A stretch of 33,585 nt of DNA from NCBI GenBank assembly GCA_964613235.1, contig CAZTGM010000012.1, positions 1-33,585 on the forward strand, in the 5' to 3' direction. This DNA comes from J005 sp964613235. GTDB lineage: Bacteria; Pseudomonadota; Zetaproteobacteria; Mariprofundales; Mariprofundaceae. The notes below the pieces were generated by a model, which was not told the DNA's origin, did no database searches, and saw only the letters and a list, made by a program, of their open reading frames with translations. Made by a program: the position numbers and the translations under genes. Shown here in pieces: positions 25,922 to 33,577 of this stretch (its first letter is position 1; each line of letters opens with the position of its first letter).

Positions 25922-26509
25922 TTATCCGAAAATCGGGAAATGCGCGCTGGAGGCCATGAAAAACAGCATCGGAATCGACAGAATCGTATTCGTGCGGCTG
26001 GCGATCAAAGCCTTCTTGCCCGCAGCTGCCTTTTCATCCGCTGTTGCCTCAACCATGCCGATAACTTTCTGCTGATTTGGCCAGATAATAAAAAATACAT
26101 TGGCCCACATAATCAGACCGAACGTCGCGCCGATCATGATATCCACGCTGATGGCACCGGCACCGCCGCTCTTCCACAGCCCACCCAGCAACATCAGCCC
26201 AAACACAACCGTCGCCAGTGCAGCCCAGCGAAACCAGAACAACGCCCGGCGCACAATACTGCCTTCCTTGAACAAATCCGCCTTGGTGTCAGCCGAAACA
26301 TTGCCCAATGCCGGCACCTGCACAAAATTGAAATAATACAGCAGGCCGATCCAGGTAATGCCAGCTATAAAATGACCCCAACGGGCTACCGCGCCCGCGA
26401 CCTGGTCGCCATCCAGGCCACCACCAGTTGCGGTAGCCACGGCAATCAACACAAATGCCAGCACAAAGCCGGCAACAATGGCCATCTTGTGATTCGTAAA
26501 AATAATCAT
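25922..26509 (-). CDS. PuuD-like (Urate_ox_N) membrane protein, stand-alone
   Basis: A 195-residue integral membrane protein with about four or five hydrophobic segments. The block RWGHFIAGITWIGLLYYFNFVQVP (H46 onward) and the later NVFFIIWPNQQKVIG resemble the N-terminal membrane domain of PuuD urate hydroxylase (Urate_ox_N). Full PuuD also carries a C-terminal cytochrome c domain, which is missing here, and no purine-degradation genes are close. The ATG at 26509 has GGAGG 5 nt upstream; the TTG at 26521 is not preferred. It is monocistronic with its own terminator and a well-formed promoter. A haem-binding or quinone-linked role is possible but not shown. The domain call is moderately sure and a urate function is unlikely from context. 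Confidence 0.72.
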   Translation of the reverse strand: MIIFTNHKMAIVAGFVLAFVLIAVATATGGGLDGDQVAGAVARWGHFIAGITWIGLLYYFNFVQVPALGNVSADTKADLFKEGSIVRRALFWFRWAALATVVFGLMLLGGLWKSGGAGAISVDIMIGATFGLIMWANVFFIIWPNQQKVIGMVEATADEKAAAGKKALIASRTNTILSIPMLFFMASSAHFPIFG

Positions 26510-26604
26510 TTCATCCTCCAAAGGCCTTGGCCTTTTAATCTAACAGGCTCAATACTAGAAAGGTTTCAAAAAAATACCGCCCAGGCAAATTATGGTCTTT
26601 CCCT

Positions 26605-26633
26605 ATTATATACCCTAAAGCATGACAATGCTT
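26605..26633 (-). promoter_or_regulatory. Promoter (-10) and 16-bp operator-like dyad upstream of the PuuD-like gene
   Basis: The minus strand has a perfect TATAAT at 26610-26605, inside GTATATAAT. Eight bases upstream lies the perfect dyad AAGCAT-GACA-ATGCTT (26618-26633) in the -35 region, where no good TTGACA is visible. This suggests an activator- or repressor-controlled promoter. It is also about 60 bp upstream of the MerF-like gene, so it could serve both directions. Confidence 0.4.
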
Positions 26634-26694
26634 GCCAAACACCATGATTCCCGGCTTGAATTGCCAAACTTTAAAACTCTGTTCGGGAGCCAGC

Positions 26695-26916
26695 ATGAAT
26701 CCTGCCGCACTACTACGCACCGGCATCATCGGAAGCATCGTTTCAGCCCTGTTTTGTTTCACCAATTTACTGGATGAACTACTGGCCTTTTCCGGCCTGC
26801 CCTCGCTACTCGCCTACAGCGGCAATATCAGTGCGCTGGCACTGGCCCTGTTCCTCTTGCTGGCCATGTATGGTGGCCTGAAAAAACTGGAGCGCACAAA
26901 CATAAGTTCCGATTAG
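26695..26916 (+). CDS. Small two-helix membrane protein, MerF-like without the vicinal cysteines
   Basis: A 73-residue protein. The ATG at 26695 has GGGAG 5 nt upstream; the longer reading from 26632 adds a hydrophilic leader without a ribosome-binding site. Its line-up with the mercury transporter MerF is visible: LLRTGIIGSIVSALFCFT corresponds to the MerF LLR...IIG...ALCCFTP segment, and the second helix ends in MYGGLKKLERT like the MerF IYAIQRKRQ. The metal-binding Cys-Cys pair is F20-C21 here, and the C-terminal Cys pair is absent. Two membrane helices (about residues 9-28 and 45-63) remain. Mercury transport is therefore unlikely. It starts the plus-strand series leading to nadK and recN, 72 nt before the cytochrome start. 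The MerF relation is by eye only. Confidence 0.6.
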   Translation: MNPAALLRTGIIGSIVSALFCFTNLLDELLAFSGLPSLLAYSGNISALALALFLLLAMYGGLKKLERTNISSD

Positions 26917-26988
26917 GGCTTGCACTTTTACAGCGGATGGCTTACCACTCGCGCTGCACCAGTGATTTTCGGCATTCCAGGAGAGGTC

Positions 26989-27270
26989 ATGGACGAGCAA
27001 CGTAAACCGGCATGGCAGATGAACAAGCGGGACATCCTGTTTCTCTGCATTATCGCCGCAGTGATTTTGCTGTTGGTACTGGGTACAAAGGAACGAACCA
27101 CCCGCCCCGTGCCCGATGACGATATTCATCTGCACAGCACATCACGAGCCGCCTGTATGCAGTGTCATGGCCAGCAGGGCGTCCGCCCGCAACCGCCCGG
27201 ACATACCCGCGCCGATCAATGTTTTCAGTGTCATCAGCAACCCGAAGGCTGGCAGGGGAACCGACGTTGA
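26989..27270 (+). CDS. Membrane-anchored dihaem mini-cytochrome c
   Basis: A 93-residue protein with a single N-terminal membrane helix (residues 15-32, after the basic MNKR), then a periplasmic tail with two haem c motifs, C56-MQ-CH60 and C78-FQ-CH82. H47, H49 and H72 are possible distal ligands. The helix has no obvious cleavage site, so it is probably an anchor. The spacing of the haems recalls small multihaem domains such as NapB, but the protein is much shorter than NapB or NapC. The ATG at 26989 has GGAGAGG close upstream. The stop overlaps the nadK TTG start (TTGA at 27267-27270). A role in moving electrons between a quinone or cytochrome pool and another periplasmic partner is inferred. 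Confidence 0.82.
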   Translation: MDEQRKPAWQMNKRDILFLCIIAAVILLLVLGTKERTTRPVPDDDIHLHSTSRAACMQCHGQQGVRPQPPGHTRADQCFQCHQQPEGWQGNRR

Positions 27271-28130
27271 AGCATATCGGCATTACTTGCAAACCGAATG
27301 ACCCGCGCGCCACATCGCTGGCGCTGGAACTGTGCGACTGGCTGAAAGATCGCCAATGCGAGGTCTGCCTGGATGAATCACTGAGCGCGCATGCGCACCG
27401 CGACTGTCGTCCCGTTGAGCAGATGATCTCTGACATCGAACTGATGATCGTGCTCGGCGGCGATGGCACCCTGCTACATACCGCACGCCGTTTCATCGGC
27501 AGTGAGATGCCGATTCTCGGCATCAATCTCGGTCGACTGGGCTTTCTCACCGATACGCCCGTCGGCAATATGTTCGATGTTGTCAGCGAGATTCTTGACG
27601 GCAATCTGAAAACCAAACGTCATTTTTCGCTATTCGCCGAAAGCTGGCGCGGGCAAGAATGCCTGAACAGCGGTTATGCCATTAATGATGTCGTCATTCA
27701 GCGTAGTGCGCACCCACGCATGATCGAATTCGCCATGTCCATTCGTGAACAATTCGTATTCCGCATGCGCGGCGATGGCCTGATTCTGGCCACACCAGCC
27801 GGCTCCACTGCCTATGCATTATCCGCCGGCGGTGCCATTGTGCATCCGGAAGTCGAGGCCATCAGCGTTGTTCCTGTATGTCCGCACACGCTGTCCAATC
27901 GGCCGATCATTATTCCCGCCCGTGATCACATCGAGCTGCATCTGATCGACACGCCCGGCTCAGCCGCATTGAATCTGGACGGACAGGAACACATGGAACT
28001 GCAGCAGGGCGACCGCATTACCATTCGCAAGGGTCCGGAAATTTCACTCGTCTATCTGCCTGAACGTCATTATTTTGAAGTGCTGCGCACCAAACTACAC
28101 TGGGCCGGACAACTCGAAGTCAAATCCTGA
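27267..28130 (+). CDS. nadK: NAD kinase
   Basis: A 287-residue ATP-NAD kinase, the sole route to NADP in most bacteria. The key motifs are LGGDGTLLHTAR (GGDG at residues 64-67), GINLGRLGFLTD and GDGLILATPAGSTAYALSAGG. The TTG at 27267 is chosen because GGGGA lies 7 nt upstream and the family start KHIGITCKP follows immediately; the longer reading from 27162 would run through the cytochrome gene. The length is normal for the family. The gene overlaps the cytochrome stop (TTGA) and the recN ATG (TGATG at 28128-28132). The nadK-recN order is frequent in proteobacteria. Confidence 0.95.
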   Translation: MKHIGITCKPNDPRATSLALELCDWLKDRQCEVCLDESLSAHAHRDCRPVEQMISDIELMIVLGGDGTLLHTARRFIGSEMPILGINLGRLGFLTDTPVGNMFDVVSEILDGNLKTKRHFSLFAESWRGQECLNSGYAINDVVIQRSAHPRMIEFAMSIREQFVFRMRGDGLILATPAGSTAYALSAGGAIVHPEVEAISVVPVCPHTLSNRPIIIPARDHIELHLIDTPGSAALNLDGQEHMELQQGDRITIRKGPEISLVYLPERHYFEVLRTKLHWAGQLEVKS

Positions 28131-29794
28131 TGTTGTCCTCGCTCTGCGTTCGACAATTTGCACTGATCGAAGCCGTCGATCTGGAACTCGGACCGGGCAT
28201 GACGGTATTCACCGGCGAAACCGGTGCCGGCAAATCCATGCTGATCGATGCGCTCGGTGCCGTATTCGGCGCCCGGGCCAATGCCGACTGGGTACGCCAT
28301 GGCGCGGACAAGGCCGAAATTATTGCTGTATGGGAAGGTGATGATGCATACATTCGGGAGCTGCTCAAAGCGCAGGATATCGACAGCGATGATACACTGA
28401 TTCTGCGCCGCACGATCACGGCCGATGGACGCTCTCGCGCATTCGTCAACGGTATACCGGTGCCGGTGCGCCTGCTGCAGCAAATCGGCCGACACTGCCT
28501 CGACCTGCACGGCCAGCATGAACATCAGGCACTGCTGCAAAGTGACTTTCAGCGCCGCATACTCGACGACCAGGTCGATCCTGCACTGCTGGCATCCGTG
28601 CACTCGGCATTCGCCGACTGGCATGAGCAGCGGCGCAGACTGGCCGATTTTCATCAGCAATCCGATGAAACCCGGCAACAGGCCGAATGGATGCGCCTGG
28701 AACTGGCACGCCTGCAGGAACTGACACCTGAGCCTGGTCTGATGGAACGTCTGGAGCATGAGATCGAACAGGGGCGTCACCACAGCCAGTTACAACAGGC
28801 TGCTGCAACAGCCCTGATGTTGCTGGATGAAGGCGAACCCGGCAGTCGGGATATGCTAGCCAAAGCAACCCATGCACTCGAAGCATGCGCTCATATGCAT
28901 CCGGCGCTGGCGCACAGCCTGGAACTGCTGCAACAGGCGGACACTTTGATCGCTGAGGCACTGCCGGACTTACGCGAGGTCATGCAACAACCCTTCGATG
29001 AACAGGCCCTGCATGCAGCCGCAGAACGTCTGATGAACCTGCATGATGCCCTGCGCCGCCACCAGACGGATGAAGCCGGCCTGCTGGAATTGCAGCAATG
29101 CTGGCAGCGACAACTGGAACAGCTCGATACGGCAGGCTGGGATGTCGAAGCCTTGCAGCAGGCGCTGCAGGAAGCGGAACAACACTATCTGGCCGCGACC
29201 GGCAAGCTGCATGAAGCGCGCCGACAGGCTGCCGATGCACTCACCACCTCGTTGCGCCCCTTGCTGGACCGCCTGGCCCTGCAAGGCATGAATGTACGTT
29301 TTCATATCGAAGCAGAGCAGGATGCTGACCATTGGCATGCCCATGGTCGTGATCGCATCGGCATCGACATCATGGCCAATCCGGGGGAACCCTGGAAACC
29401 CTTGAACACGACGATTTCCGGCGGCGAGTTATCCCGTTTTGTTCTGGCGCTGAAAGGCTGTGATGCCCTGAAGCATGCACCACCACTGGCGGTTTTCGAT
29501 GAAGTGGATAGCGGCGTCGGCGGCGAAACTGCATGGTGCATCGGGCAACTGCTGGCCACCATGGGAAACAAGCGACAGGTGCTGGTTATTTCGCACCTGC
29601 CGCAGGTGGCCGCCTGTGCGCATCAACAGATACGTATCTGCAAGCAACATCGCGATGGGCGCACACTGACCACACTCGAGCCGGTACAGGCCAGTGACAG
29701 GGAGGGGGAAATCGCCCGCATGCTTGGCGGCGACGATGCGCCGAGCAGGGAACATGCGCGTTCATTTCTTGCACGCGGCAGGGAGCGGCGCTAA
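28130..29794 (+). CDS. recN: DNA repair protein RecN
   Basis: A 554-residue SMC-like ATPase of double-strand-break repair. Walker A is G29-ETGAGKS36, the long coiled-coil arms (about residues 150-370) are rich in Gln, Leu, Glu and His, the ABC signature is ISGGELSRF, and Walker B is VFDEVDSGVGG. It ends with the usual ISHLPQVAACAHQQ switch region and EHARSFL. It is coupled to nadK by one-base overlap and to the GNAT gene by TAATG (29792-29796). The length matches the family. No LexA box was recognised nearby, and the promoter is presumably upstream of the cytochrome or MerF-like gene. Confidence 0.95.
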   Translation: MLSSLCVRQFALIEAVDLELGPGMTVFTGETGAGKSMLIDALGAVFGARANADWVRHGADKAEIIAVWEGDDAYIRELLKAQDIDSDDTLILRRTITADGRSRAFVNGIPVPVRLLQQIGRHCLDLHGQHEHQALLQSDFQRRILDDQVDPALLASVHSAFADWHEQRRRLADFHQQSDETRQQAEWMRLELARLQELTPEPGLMERLEHEIEQGRHHSQLQQAAATALMLLDEGEPGSRDMLAKATHALEACAHMHPALAHSLELLQQADTLIAEALPDLREVMQQPFDEQALHAAAERLMNLHDALRRHQTDEAGLLELQQCWQRQLEQLDTAGWDVEALQQALQEAEQHYLAATGKLHEARRQAADALTTSLRPLLDRLALQGMNVRFHIEAEQDADHWHAHGRDRIGIDIMANPGEPWKPLNTTISGGELSRFVLALKGCDALKHAPPLAVFDEVDSGVGGETAWCIGQLLATMGNKRQVLVISHLPQVAACAHQQIRICKQHRDGRTLTTLEPVQASDREGEIARMLGGDDAPSREHARSFLARGRERR

Positions 29795-30330
29795 TGCCGC
29801 ACCGCATCATCATCCGCCCGGCTGCTGCGGCCGATGTGGAAAAAATCGAAACACTGCTGCAACCGGTGGCCCGCCAACATCTGATTCTGCCACGCAATCG
29901 CGATAATCTGTTCCAGCATCTGCAGGAATTTCTTGTTGCCGAATACGATCAGCAACTGGTCGGCGTCGTGGCCATGCATATCTACGGCACCAATCTGGGC
30001 GAAATCCGCTCGCTGGTCGTCGATGCGGATTACCGCCAGCACGGCATCGGCAGCCTGCTGGTCAAAGCATGCGAACGCTGGGCCAAGGGTCTGGGTATCG
30101 TGCGCCTGTTTGCGCTAACCTATGTGACCCGTTTTTTCATGCGCCTTGGTTACACACAGGTATCCAAGGAAAGCCTGCCGCACAAAATCTGGACCGTATG
30201 CGTGCACTGTGAAAAATTTGCCGATTGCGATGAAATCGCTGTGCAGAAGACCTTGTCCGATGCGCCGATACAACCGATGAAAATGATTCCAATTCTTGAA
30301 GCCGTCGAGGATGATCAGGACAAGCGCTGA
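29794..30330 (+). CDS. Short N-acetylglutamate-synthase-like GNAT acetyltransferase
   Basis: A 178-residue GNAT enzyme. The acetyl-CoA loop is R81-QHGIGS, after the strand GEIRSLVVDADY. The C-terminal block SLPHKIWTVCVHCEKFADCDEIAV has three cysteines, C136-xx-C139-x5-C145, a pattern typical of short stand-alone N-acetylglutamate synthases, where PHKIW-C-C-F-C is conserved and may bind a metal. It may therefore provide the first step of arginine synthesis in place of a full-length ArgA; no other arg gene is in the window. The gene overlaps recN by one base and its last 16 bp overlap the convergent CinA-like gene. The GNAT fold is certain; the substrate is inferred. Confidence 0.85.
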   Translation: MPHRIIIRPAAAADVEKIETLLQPVARQHLILPRNRDNLFQHLQEFLVAEYDQQLVGVVAMHIYGTNLGEIRSLVVDADYRQHGIGSLLVKACERWAKGLGIVRLFALTYVTRFFMRLGYTQVSKESLPHKIWTVCVHCEKFADCDEIAVQKTLSDAPIQPMKMIPILEAVEDDQDKR

Positions 30331-31034
30331 ATCAGTTCCTCCACGGCCTGACGCGCCTTCTGCAACGCTTCGGCATCCTGACTGCTGAGACAAATCTTGC
30401 CACACGGTTCCGGCCCGCAGCGACCGGGATAGGAGCCGATTTCCACCTCCTCAAATGCCAGCTGAATGTCGGCCAGGGCTGCGGCAAAACGGCTTTCGGG
30501 CAGACACACTTCGACCTCGTGCCGGATAAACGGTCGCCCACCGAAATCCGGCAAAATGGCAGCCAACTGGGAAGCGAAAATATCCGGCACGCCGGCCAGC
30601 ACATACACATTGCCGATATGTGCGCCGGGGGCAATGGACTTCTCGCAAATGATCGGCCGTGCCCCGTCCGGCAGGCGCGCCATGCGGCGTCGGCCGGCAT
30701 TCAGTTGATCTGCACCATAATATTGCCGCATAACGTCCAGCGTCTGCTGATGCTCCAGCAGCGGTACGGCAAAGGCATCAGCCACACACTGCATCGTGAT
30801 ATCATCATGCGTCGGCCCAATGCCGCCGGAGGTAATCACCGCATCGAAGCCACCACGTAAACGATTGAGTGTTGTGATAATGTTTTCACGCTCGTCCGGC
30901 ACCACAACGATCTCGCCCAGCCGGCAGCCACAGACAAACATCTTCTGAGCCACCAGATAAGCATTGGCCTCCCGCGTGCGGCCGGAAAGAATTTCATTGC
31001 CGATCACCAGCATGGCGAGATTCTTGTGCGTCAT
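30315..31034 (-). CDS. CinA N-terminal (MoCF-biosynthesis domain) protein
   Basis: A 239-residue protein of the CinA/MoaB-like molybdopterin-binding domain family. The starting block NLAMLVIGNEILSGRTREANA and SGGIGPTHDDIT (residues 69-80) are the family signatures. The C-terminal nicotinamide-mononucleotide deamidase domain of full CinA is absent, as in many short CinA-like proteins. The proposed role is ADP-ribose or nucleotide pyrophosphatase-type activity, but it is not shown here. The ATG at 31034 begins the family N-terminus; upstream in-frame codons give an unrelated leader. It is convergent with the GNAT gene (16-bp overlap) and divergent from the Yip1-like gene. Confidence 0.85.
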   Translation of the reverse strand: MTHKNLAMLVIGNEILSGRTREANAYLVAQKMFVCGCRLGEIVVVPDERENIITTLNRLRGGFDAVITSGGIGPTHDDITMQCVADAFAVPLLEHQQTLDVMRQYYGADQLNAGRRRMARLPDGARPIICEKSIAPGAHIGNVYVLAGVPDIFASQLAAILPDFGGRPFIRHEVEVCLPESRFAAALADIQLAFEEVEIGSYPGRCGPEPCGKICLSSQDAEALQKARQAVEELIQRLS

Positions 31035-31102
31035 GCGGCCAGTGTAGAAAAGAAGCCGTATTTTCTCCAGTAACACATGTGGCATCCGATGCCGACAAGG
31101 TT

Positions 31103-31108
31103 TATAGT
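31103..31108 (+). promoter_or_regulatory. Possible -10 element of the Yip1-like gene
   Basis: TATAGT at 31103-31108 is followed by a 28-nt leader to the ATG at 31137. A 13-bp dyad GGCATC-C-GATGCC (31081-31093) lies just upstream where the -35 would be; no strong -35 hexamer is visible. Confidence 0.3.
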
Positions 31109-31136
31109 CGCCGCCAAATTCCACAAGGGGGCTGTA

Positions 31137-31676
31137 ATGACCTATTTCGACAGCAACAAGCCTGCTGAAACCCTGATTCCGTCCCTGAAATCACTGTTCA
31201 GCGACCCGGCGAGCTTTTTCGCTGATCTTCCCATTCACCCGTTTTACCGTAACGGCATCTTTCTGTCCTCTTTAACCATGCTGGTCTTTTCATTCCTGGC
31301 CGTACCGTTTCACGGCATGGCGACGCTGTTCCTGTTTCCAATAAGCTGGGCCATGTTCCTGCTGTTTATCTGGGCTTGGGCTCGCTATCTGGGCTGGAGC
31401 ATGCGCACCATTCCGCGCCTGCCCATGCCGCGTCTTCTGGCCTTCAATATCGCCAGCTACTGCGCCATTCCGCTGGCCCTGCTGGCGATCCCCTATATCG
31501 GCCTTCTCGGGCCTGTTGGCAGCATCTACCTGCTCTGGCAGGCACTGGTTCACCGTGGCAAGGTAAATTCGGCCACGGCATTAATGATGAGTATTGTGCC
31601 GGCCGCCGTGCTGGTCGCCATCTGCGCCGTCCTGTGGATCATGATGCTGTCCGTTAGCGTCCACATCGGTGCATAA
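31137..31676 (+). CDS. Yip1-like multi-spanning membrane protein
   Basis: A 179-residue membrane protein with about five hydrophobic segments. The start ATG at 31137 has GGGGG 5 nt upstream; the reading from 31077 adds an unlikely leader. The opening IPSLKSLFSDPASFFADLP and the internal RLLAFNIASYCAIPLALL are the sort seen in the bacterial Yip1/DUF1282 group, in which an amphipathic N-terminal helix precedes the membrane block. No function is known for bacterial members. The stop is 3 nt from the convergent YqaA-like stop. Family call is moderate. Confidence 0.65.
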   Translation: MTYFDSNKPAETLIPSLKSLFSDPASFFADLPIHPFYRNGIFLSSLTMLVFSFLAVPFHGMATLFLFPISWAMFLLFIWAWARYLGWSMRTIPRLPMPRLLAFNIASYCAIPLALLAIPYIGLLGPVGSIYLLWQALVHRGKVNSATALMMSIVPAAVLVAICAVLWIMMLSVSVHIGA

Positions 31677-31679
31677 GAC

Positions 31680-32090
31680 TTACATCGCGGCCCAGGCAAG
31701 CAGCGCATAACGCGCTGCCTTGCCGAGGGTCACCAGCAGAACAAACAACCATAACGGGCTACGTAACAGGCCCGCGACCAGACACAGTGGATCGCCAACG
31801 AACGGCAACCAGGCAAACAGCAGCGCCGGTTGCCCGAAACGTGAAAACCACTTCTCCGCACGATCGACCGTGGCCTCATCCATACGCAGCCAGCGCCGAT
31901 GCAAAGCAGCATTGCCCAGCCGCCCCATGGCATAGGTAATCACACTACCCAGCACATTGCCCACCGTCGCTGTCAGCACCAACAGCAACGGCGCAGCACC
32001 TTCATGCAGGCGAAACAGCAGCAGGGCTTCCGACCCGCCGGGCATCAGCGTGGAGGAAATCAGCGCCGAAATGAATAAACTCCAGTCCAT
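31680..32090 (-). CDS. YqaA/DedA-family membrane protein
   Basis: A 136-residue member of the VTT/SNARE-associated domain family, YqaA branch. Features seen are ISSTLMPGGSEALL, GNVLGSVITYAMGR and the block LFAWLPFVGDPLCLVAGLLR, all characteristic of YqaA. It has about four hydrophobic segments. DedA-type proteins act as undecaprenyl-phosphate or phospholipid translocators; YqaA has no proven role. It begins only 89 nt before the proposed nitroreductase start in the opposite direction and ends 3 nt from the Yip1-like gene. Confidence 0.82.
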   Translation of the reverse strand: MDWSLFISALISSTLMPGGSEALLLFRLHEGAAPLLLVLTATVGNVLGSVITYAMGRLGNAALHRRWLRMDEATVDRAEKWFSRFGQPALLFAWLPFVGDPLCLVAGLLRSPLWLFVLLVTLGKAARYALLAWAAM

Positions 32091-32179
32091 CGGACAAGGC
32101 TAGCCGTTTGACTCAGCTGCCGATAGCAACGGGACAGCCCCGCATGGTCTTTGCATCAACGCAGGGGTATGATCACGCA

Positions 32180-32845
32180 ATGCATGTCCGTGATGCCCTG
32201 CTTGTCCGCAAATCGGTACGCGCCTTCCTGGATCGGCCTGTACCACACACGCTGATCGAGAAGATACTGGATGCTGCAAGGCATGCGCCAAGCGCTGCCA
32301 ATACGCAGCCCTGGCAGGTAGCCGTCGTTAGCGGCGCACACAAACAATCCCTGCAACAGCAACTGGAGCATGCCTTCCGCACGGGCATCCCGGCACACAT
32401 GGATTATCGATATTACCCGCAACACTGGCGCAGCCCGTATCGCGAACGGCGACAGGCCTGCGGCCTGCAATTGTATGAAGCCGTAGGCATTGACCAGCAG
32501 GACAAGCAGCGCAGGCAAGAGCAATGGGCCGCCAATTACCGTGCCTTCGATGCCCCGGTGTTTCTGTTTTTCTTTCTCGATGCCGATATGGAAGCAGGCT
32601 CCTGGCTTGATTGCGGCATGTTTTTGCAATCGCTGATGCTGGCAGCCGTCGCTTTCGACCTGGCCACCTGCGCCCAGGCGGCACTGGCCGAATACCCCGA
32701 TATCGTCAGGCAAGCACTCGGCTATGATGAAACACACATCCTGCTGTGCGGCATGGCACTGGGCTATGAAGATACCGGCGCCCCGGTAAACGGCTATCGC
32801 ACGCCGCGCGAGGATGTGCATACTTTCACCCGTTTTTTCGATTGA
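32180..32845 (+). CDS. Nitroreductase-family FMN oxidoreductase
   Basis: A 221-residue NAD(P)H-dependent flavoenzyme. The ATG at 32180 was chosen since it places the family start (MHVRDALLVRKSVRAF) at residue 1; AGGGG lies 12 nt upstream, rather far, and earlier in-frame starts at 32108 (TTG) or 32144 give an unrelated leader. FMN-binding residues are in RKSVRAF and in HAPSAANTQPW (about residues 35-45). The GSWLDCGMFLQSLMLAA block and the terminal GYRTPR are also usual. Substrates could be nitroaromatics, quinones or an unknown metabolite. The stop is 20 nt before the purN start. Confidence 0.88.
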   Translation: MHVRDALLVRKSVRAFLDRPVPHTLIEKILDAARHAPSAANTQPWQVAVVSGAHKQSLQQQLEHAFRTGIPAHMDYRYYPQHWRSPYRERRQACGLQLYEAVGIDQQDKQRRQEQWAANYRAFDAPVFLFFFLDADMEAGSWLDCGMFLQSLMLAAVAFDLATCAQAALAEYPDIVRQALGYDETHILLCGMALGYEDTGAPVNGYRTPREDVHTFTRFFD

Positions 32846-32865
32846 ATCGGCAACAGGAGAAGCAT

Positions 32866-33480
32866 ATGCAAACACAAGGCATCGCCGTTATGGCATCGGG
32901 CAAGGGCAGCAATCTGCAGGTCATCCTGCAGGCTATCGCCGACGGTCGCTGCCCGGTGGACATTGCGCTGGTGATTTCCGACAAGGCCAATGCCGGTGCG
33001 CTGGACATCGCCCGTCAAGCCGGCGTGCCGGAAGTGCTGCATATCGATCCCAAAGCGTTCGCTAACCGTGCCGAATTCGACATGGCCTGCGCCAAAGCCA
33101 TTGATCAGGCGGGTTGCCAGTGGATCGTACTGGCCGGTTATATGCGCATTCTGTCTTCCGCGTTCGTACAGCATTTCAGTGGCCGCATTATCAACATCCA
33201 CCCCTCACTGCTGCCATCCTTTGCTGGTGCGCATGCCGTGGAAGATGCTTTGGCCTACGGCGTCAAGATCAGCGGCTGTACCGTGCATCTGGTCGATGAA
33301 GTGCTTGATGGCGGACCAATTCTGGCCCAGGCCGTTGTCAGCGTGCAGGACGATGATGACCGCGATTCCCTGCATGCACGTATTCAGCAGCAGGAGCACC
33401 GCCTCTATCCGGAAACACTGGCGCGCATTGTGCAGCATGGTTTCCACATCGAAGGACGCACCGTCCACTGGCTGGGGTAG
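32866..33480 (+). CDS. purN: Phosphoribosylglycinamide formyltransferase
   Basis: A 204-residue enzyme of purine synthesis that transfers a formyl group from 10-formyl-THF to GAR. The phosphate loop is GKGSNLQ (residues 12-18), and the catalytic residues N110, H112 (NIHPSLLP) and D148 (DEVLDGGP) are present, as is GYMRILS. The ATG at 32866 has GGAG 6 nt upstream, better than the TTG at 32842 that overlaps the nitroreductase stop. Length is normal. The usual partner purM is not in the window. A dyad-rich tail follows the stop. Confidence 0.95.
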   Translation: MQTQGIAVMASGKGSNLQVILQAIADGRCPVDIALVISDKANAGALDIARQAGVPEVLHIDPKAFANRAEFDMACAKAIDQAGCQWIVLAGYMRILSSAFVQHFSGRIINIHPSLLPSFAGAHAVEDALAYGVKISGCTVHLVDEVLDGGPILAQAVVSVQDDDDRDSLHARIQQQEHRLYPETLARIVQHGFHIEGRTVHWLG

Positions 33481-33496
33481 GCGACATTAACCAACC

Positions 33497-33519
33497 GATG
33501 TCGCACTGGGTGCGACATC
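33497..33519. other. Hairpin/dyad downstream of purN
   Basis: GATGTCGCA (33497-33505) and TGCGACATC (33511-33519) form a perfect 9-bp stem with loop CTGGG. A related GCGACATT lies at 33481-33488, directly after the purN stop. No T-run follows, so it is not a standard rho-independent terminator; it may be an operator pair or a rho-dependent or structural end. Confidence 0.5.
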
Positions 33520-33561
33520 CATGTGTACAGGCGGCAAAATGAACACTGTGTCACCGGAATT

Positions 33562-33577
33562 TTGGGAGGATTCCCAA
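33562..33577. other. Inverted repeat near the window end
   Basis: TTGGGA (33562-33567) and TCCCAA (33572-33577) flank GGAT. The window ends shortly after, so its role, possibly operator or terminator, cannot be decided. Confidence 0.35.

Noticed and set aside
26521..26534. AAGGCC-TT-GGCCTT palindrome considered as a terminator or riboswitch
   Set aside because: The loop is too small, and it lies directly before the ribosome-binding site; probably incidental.
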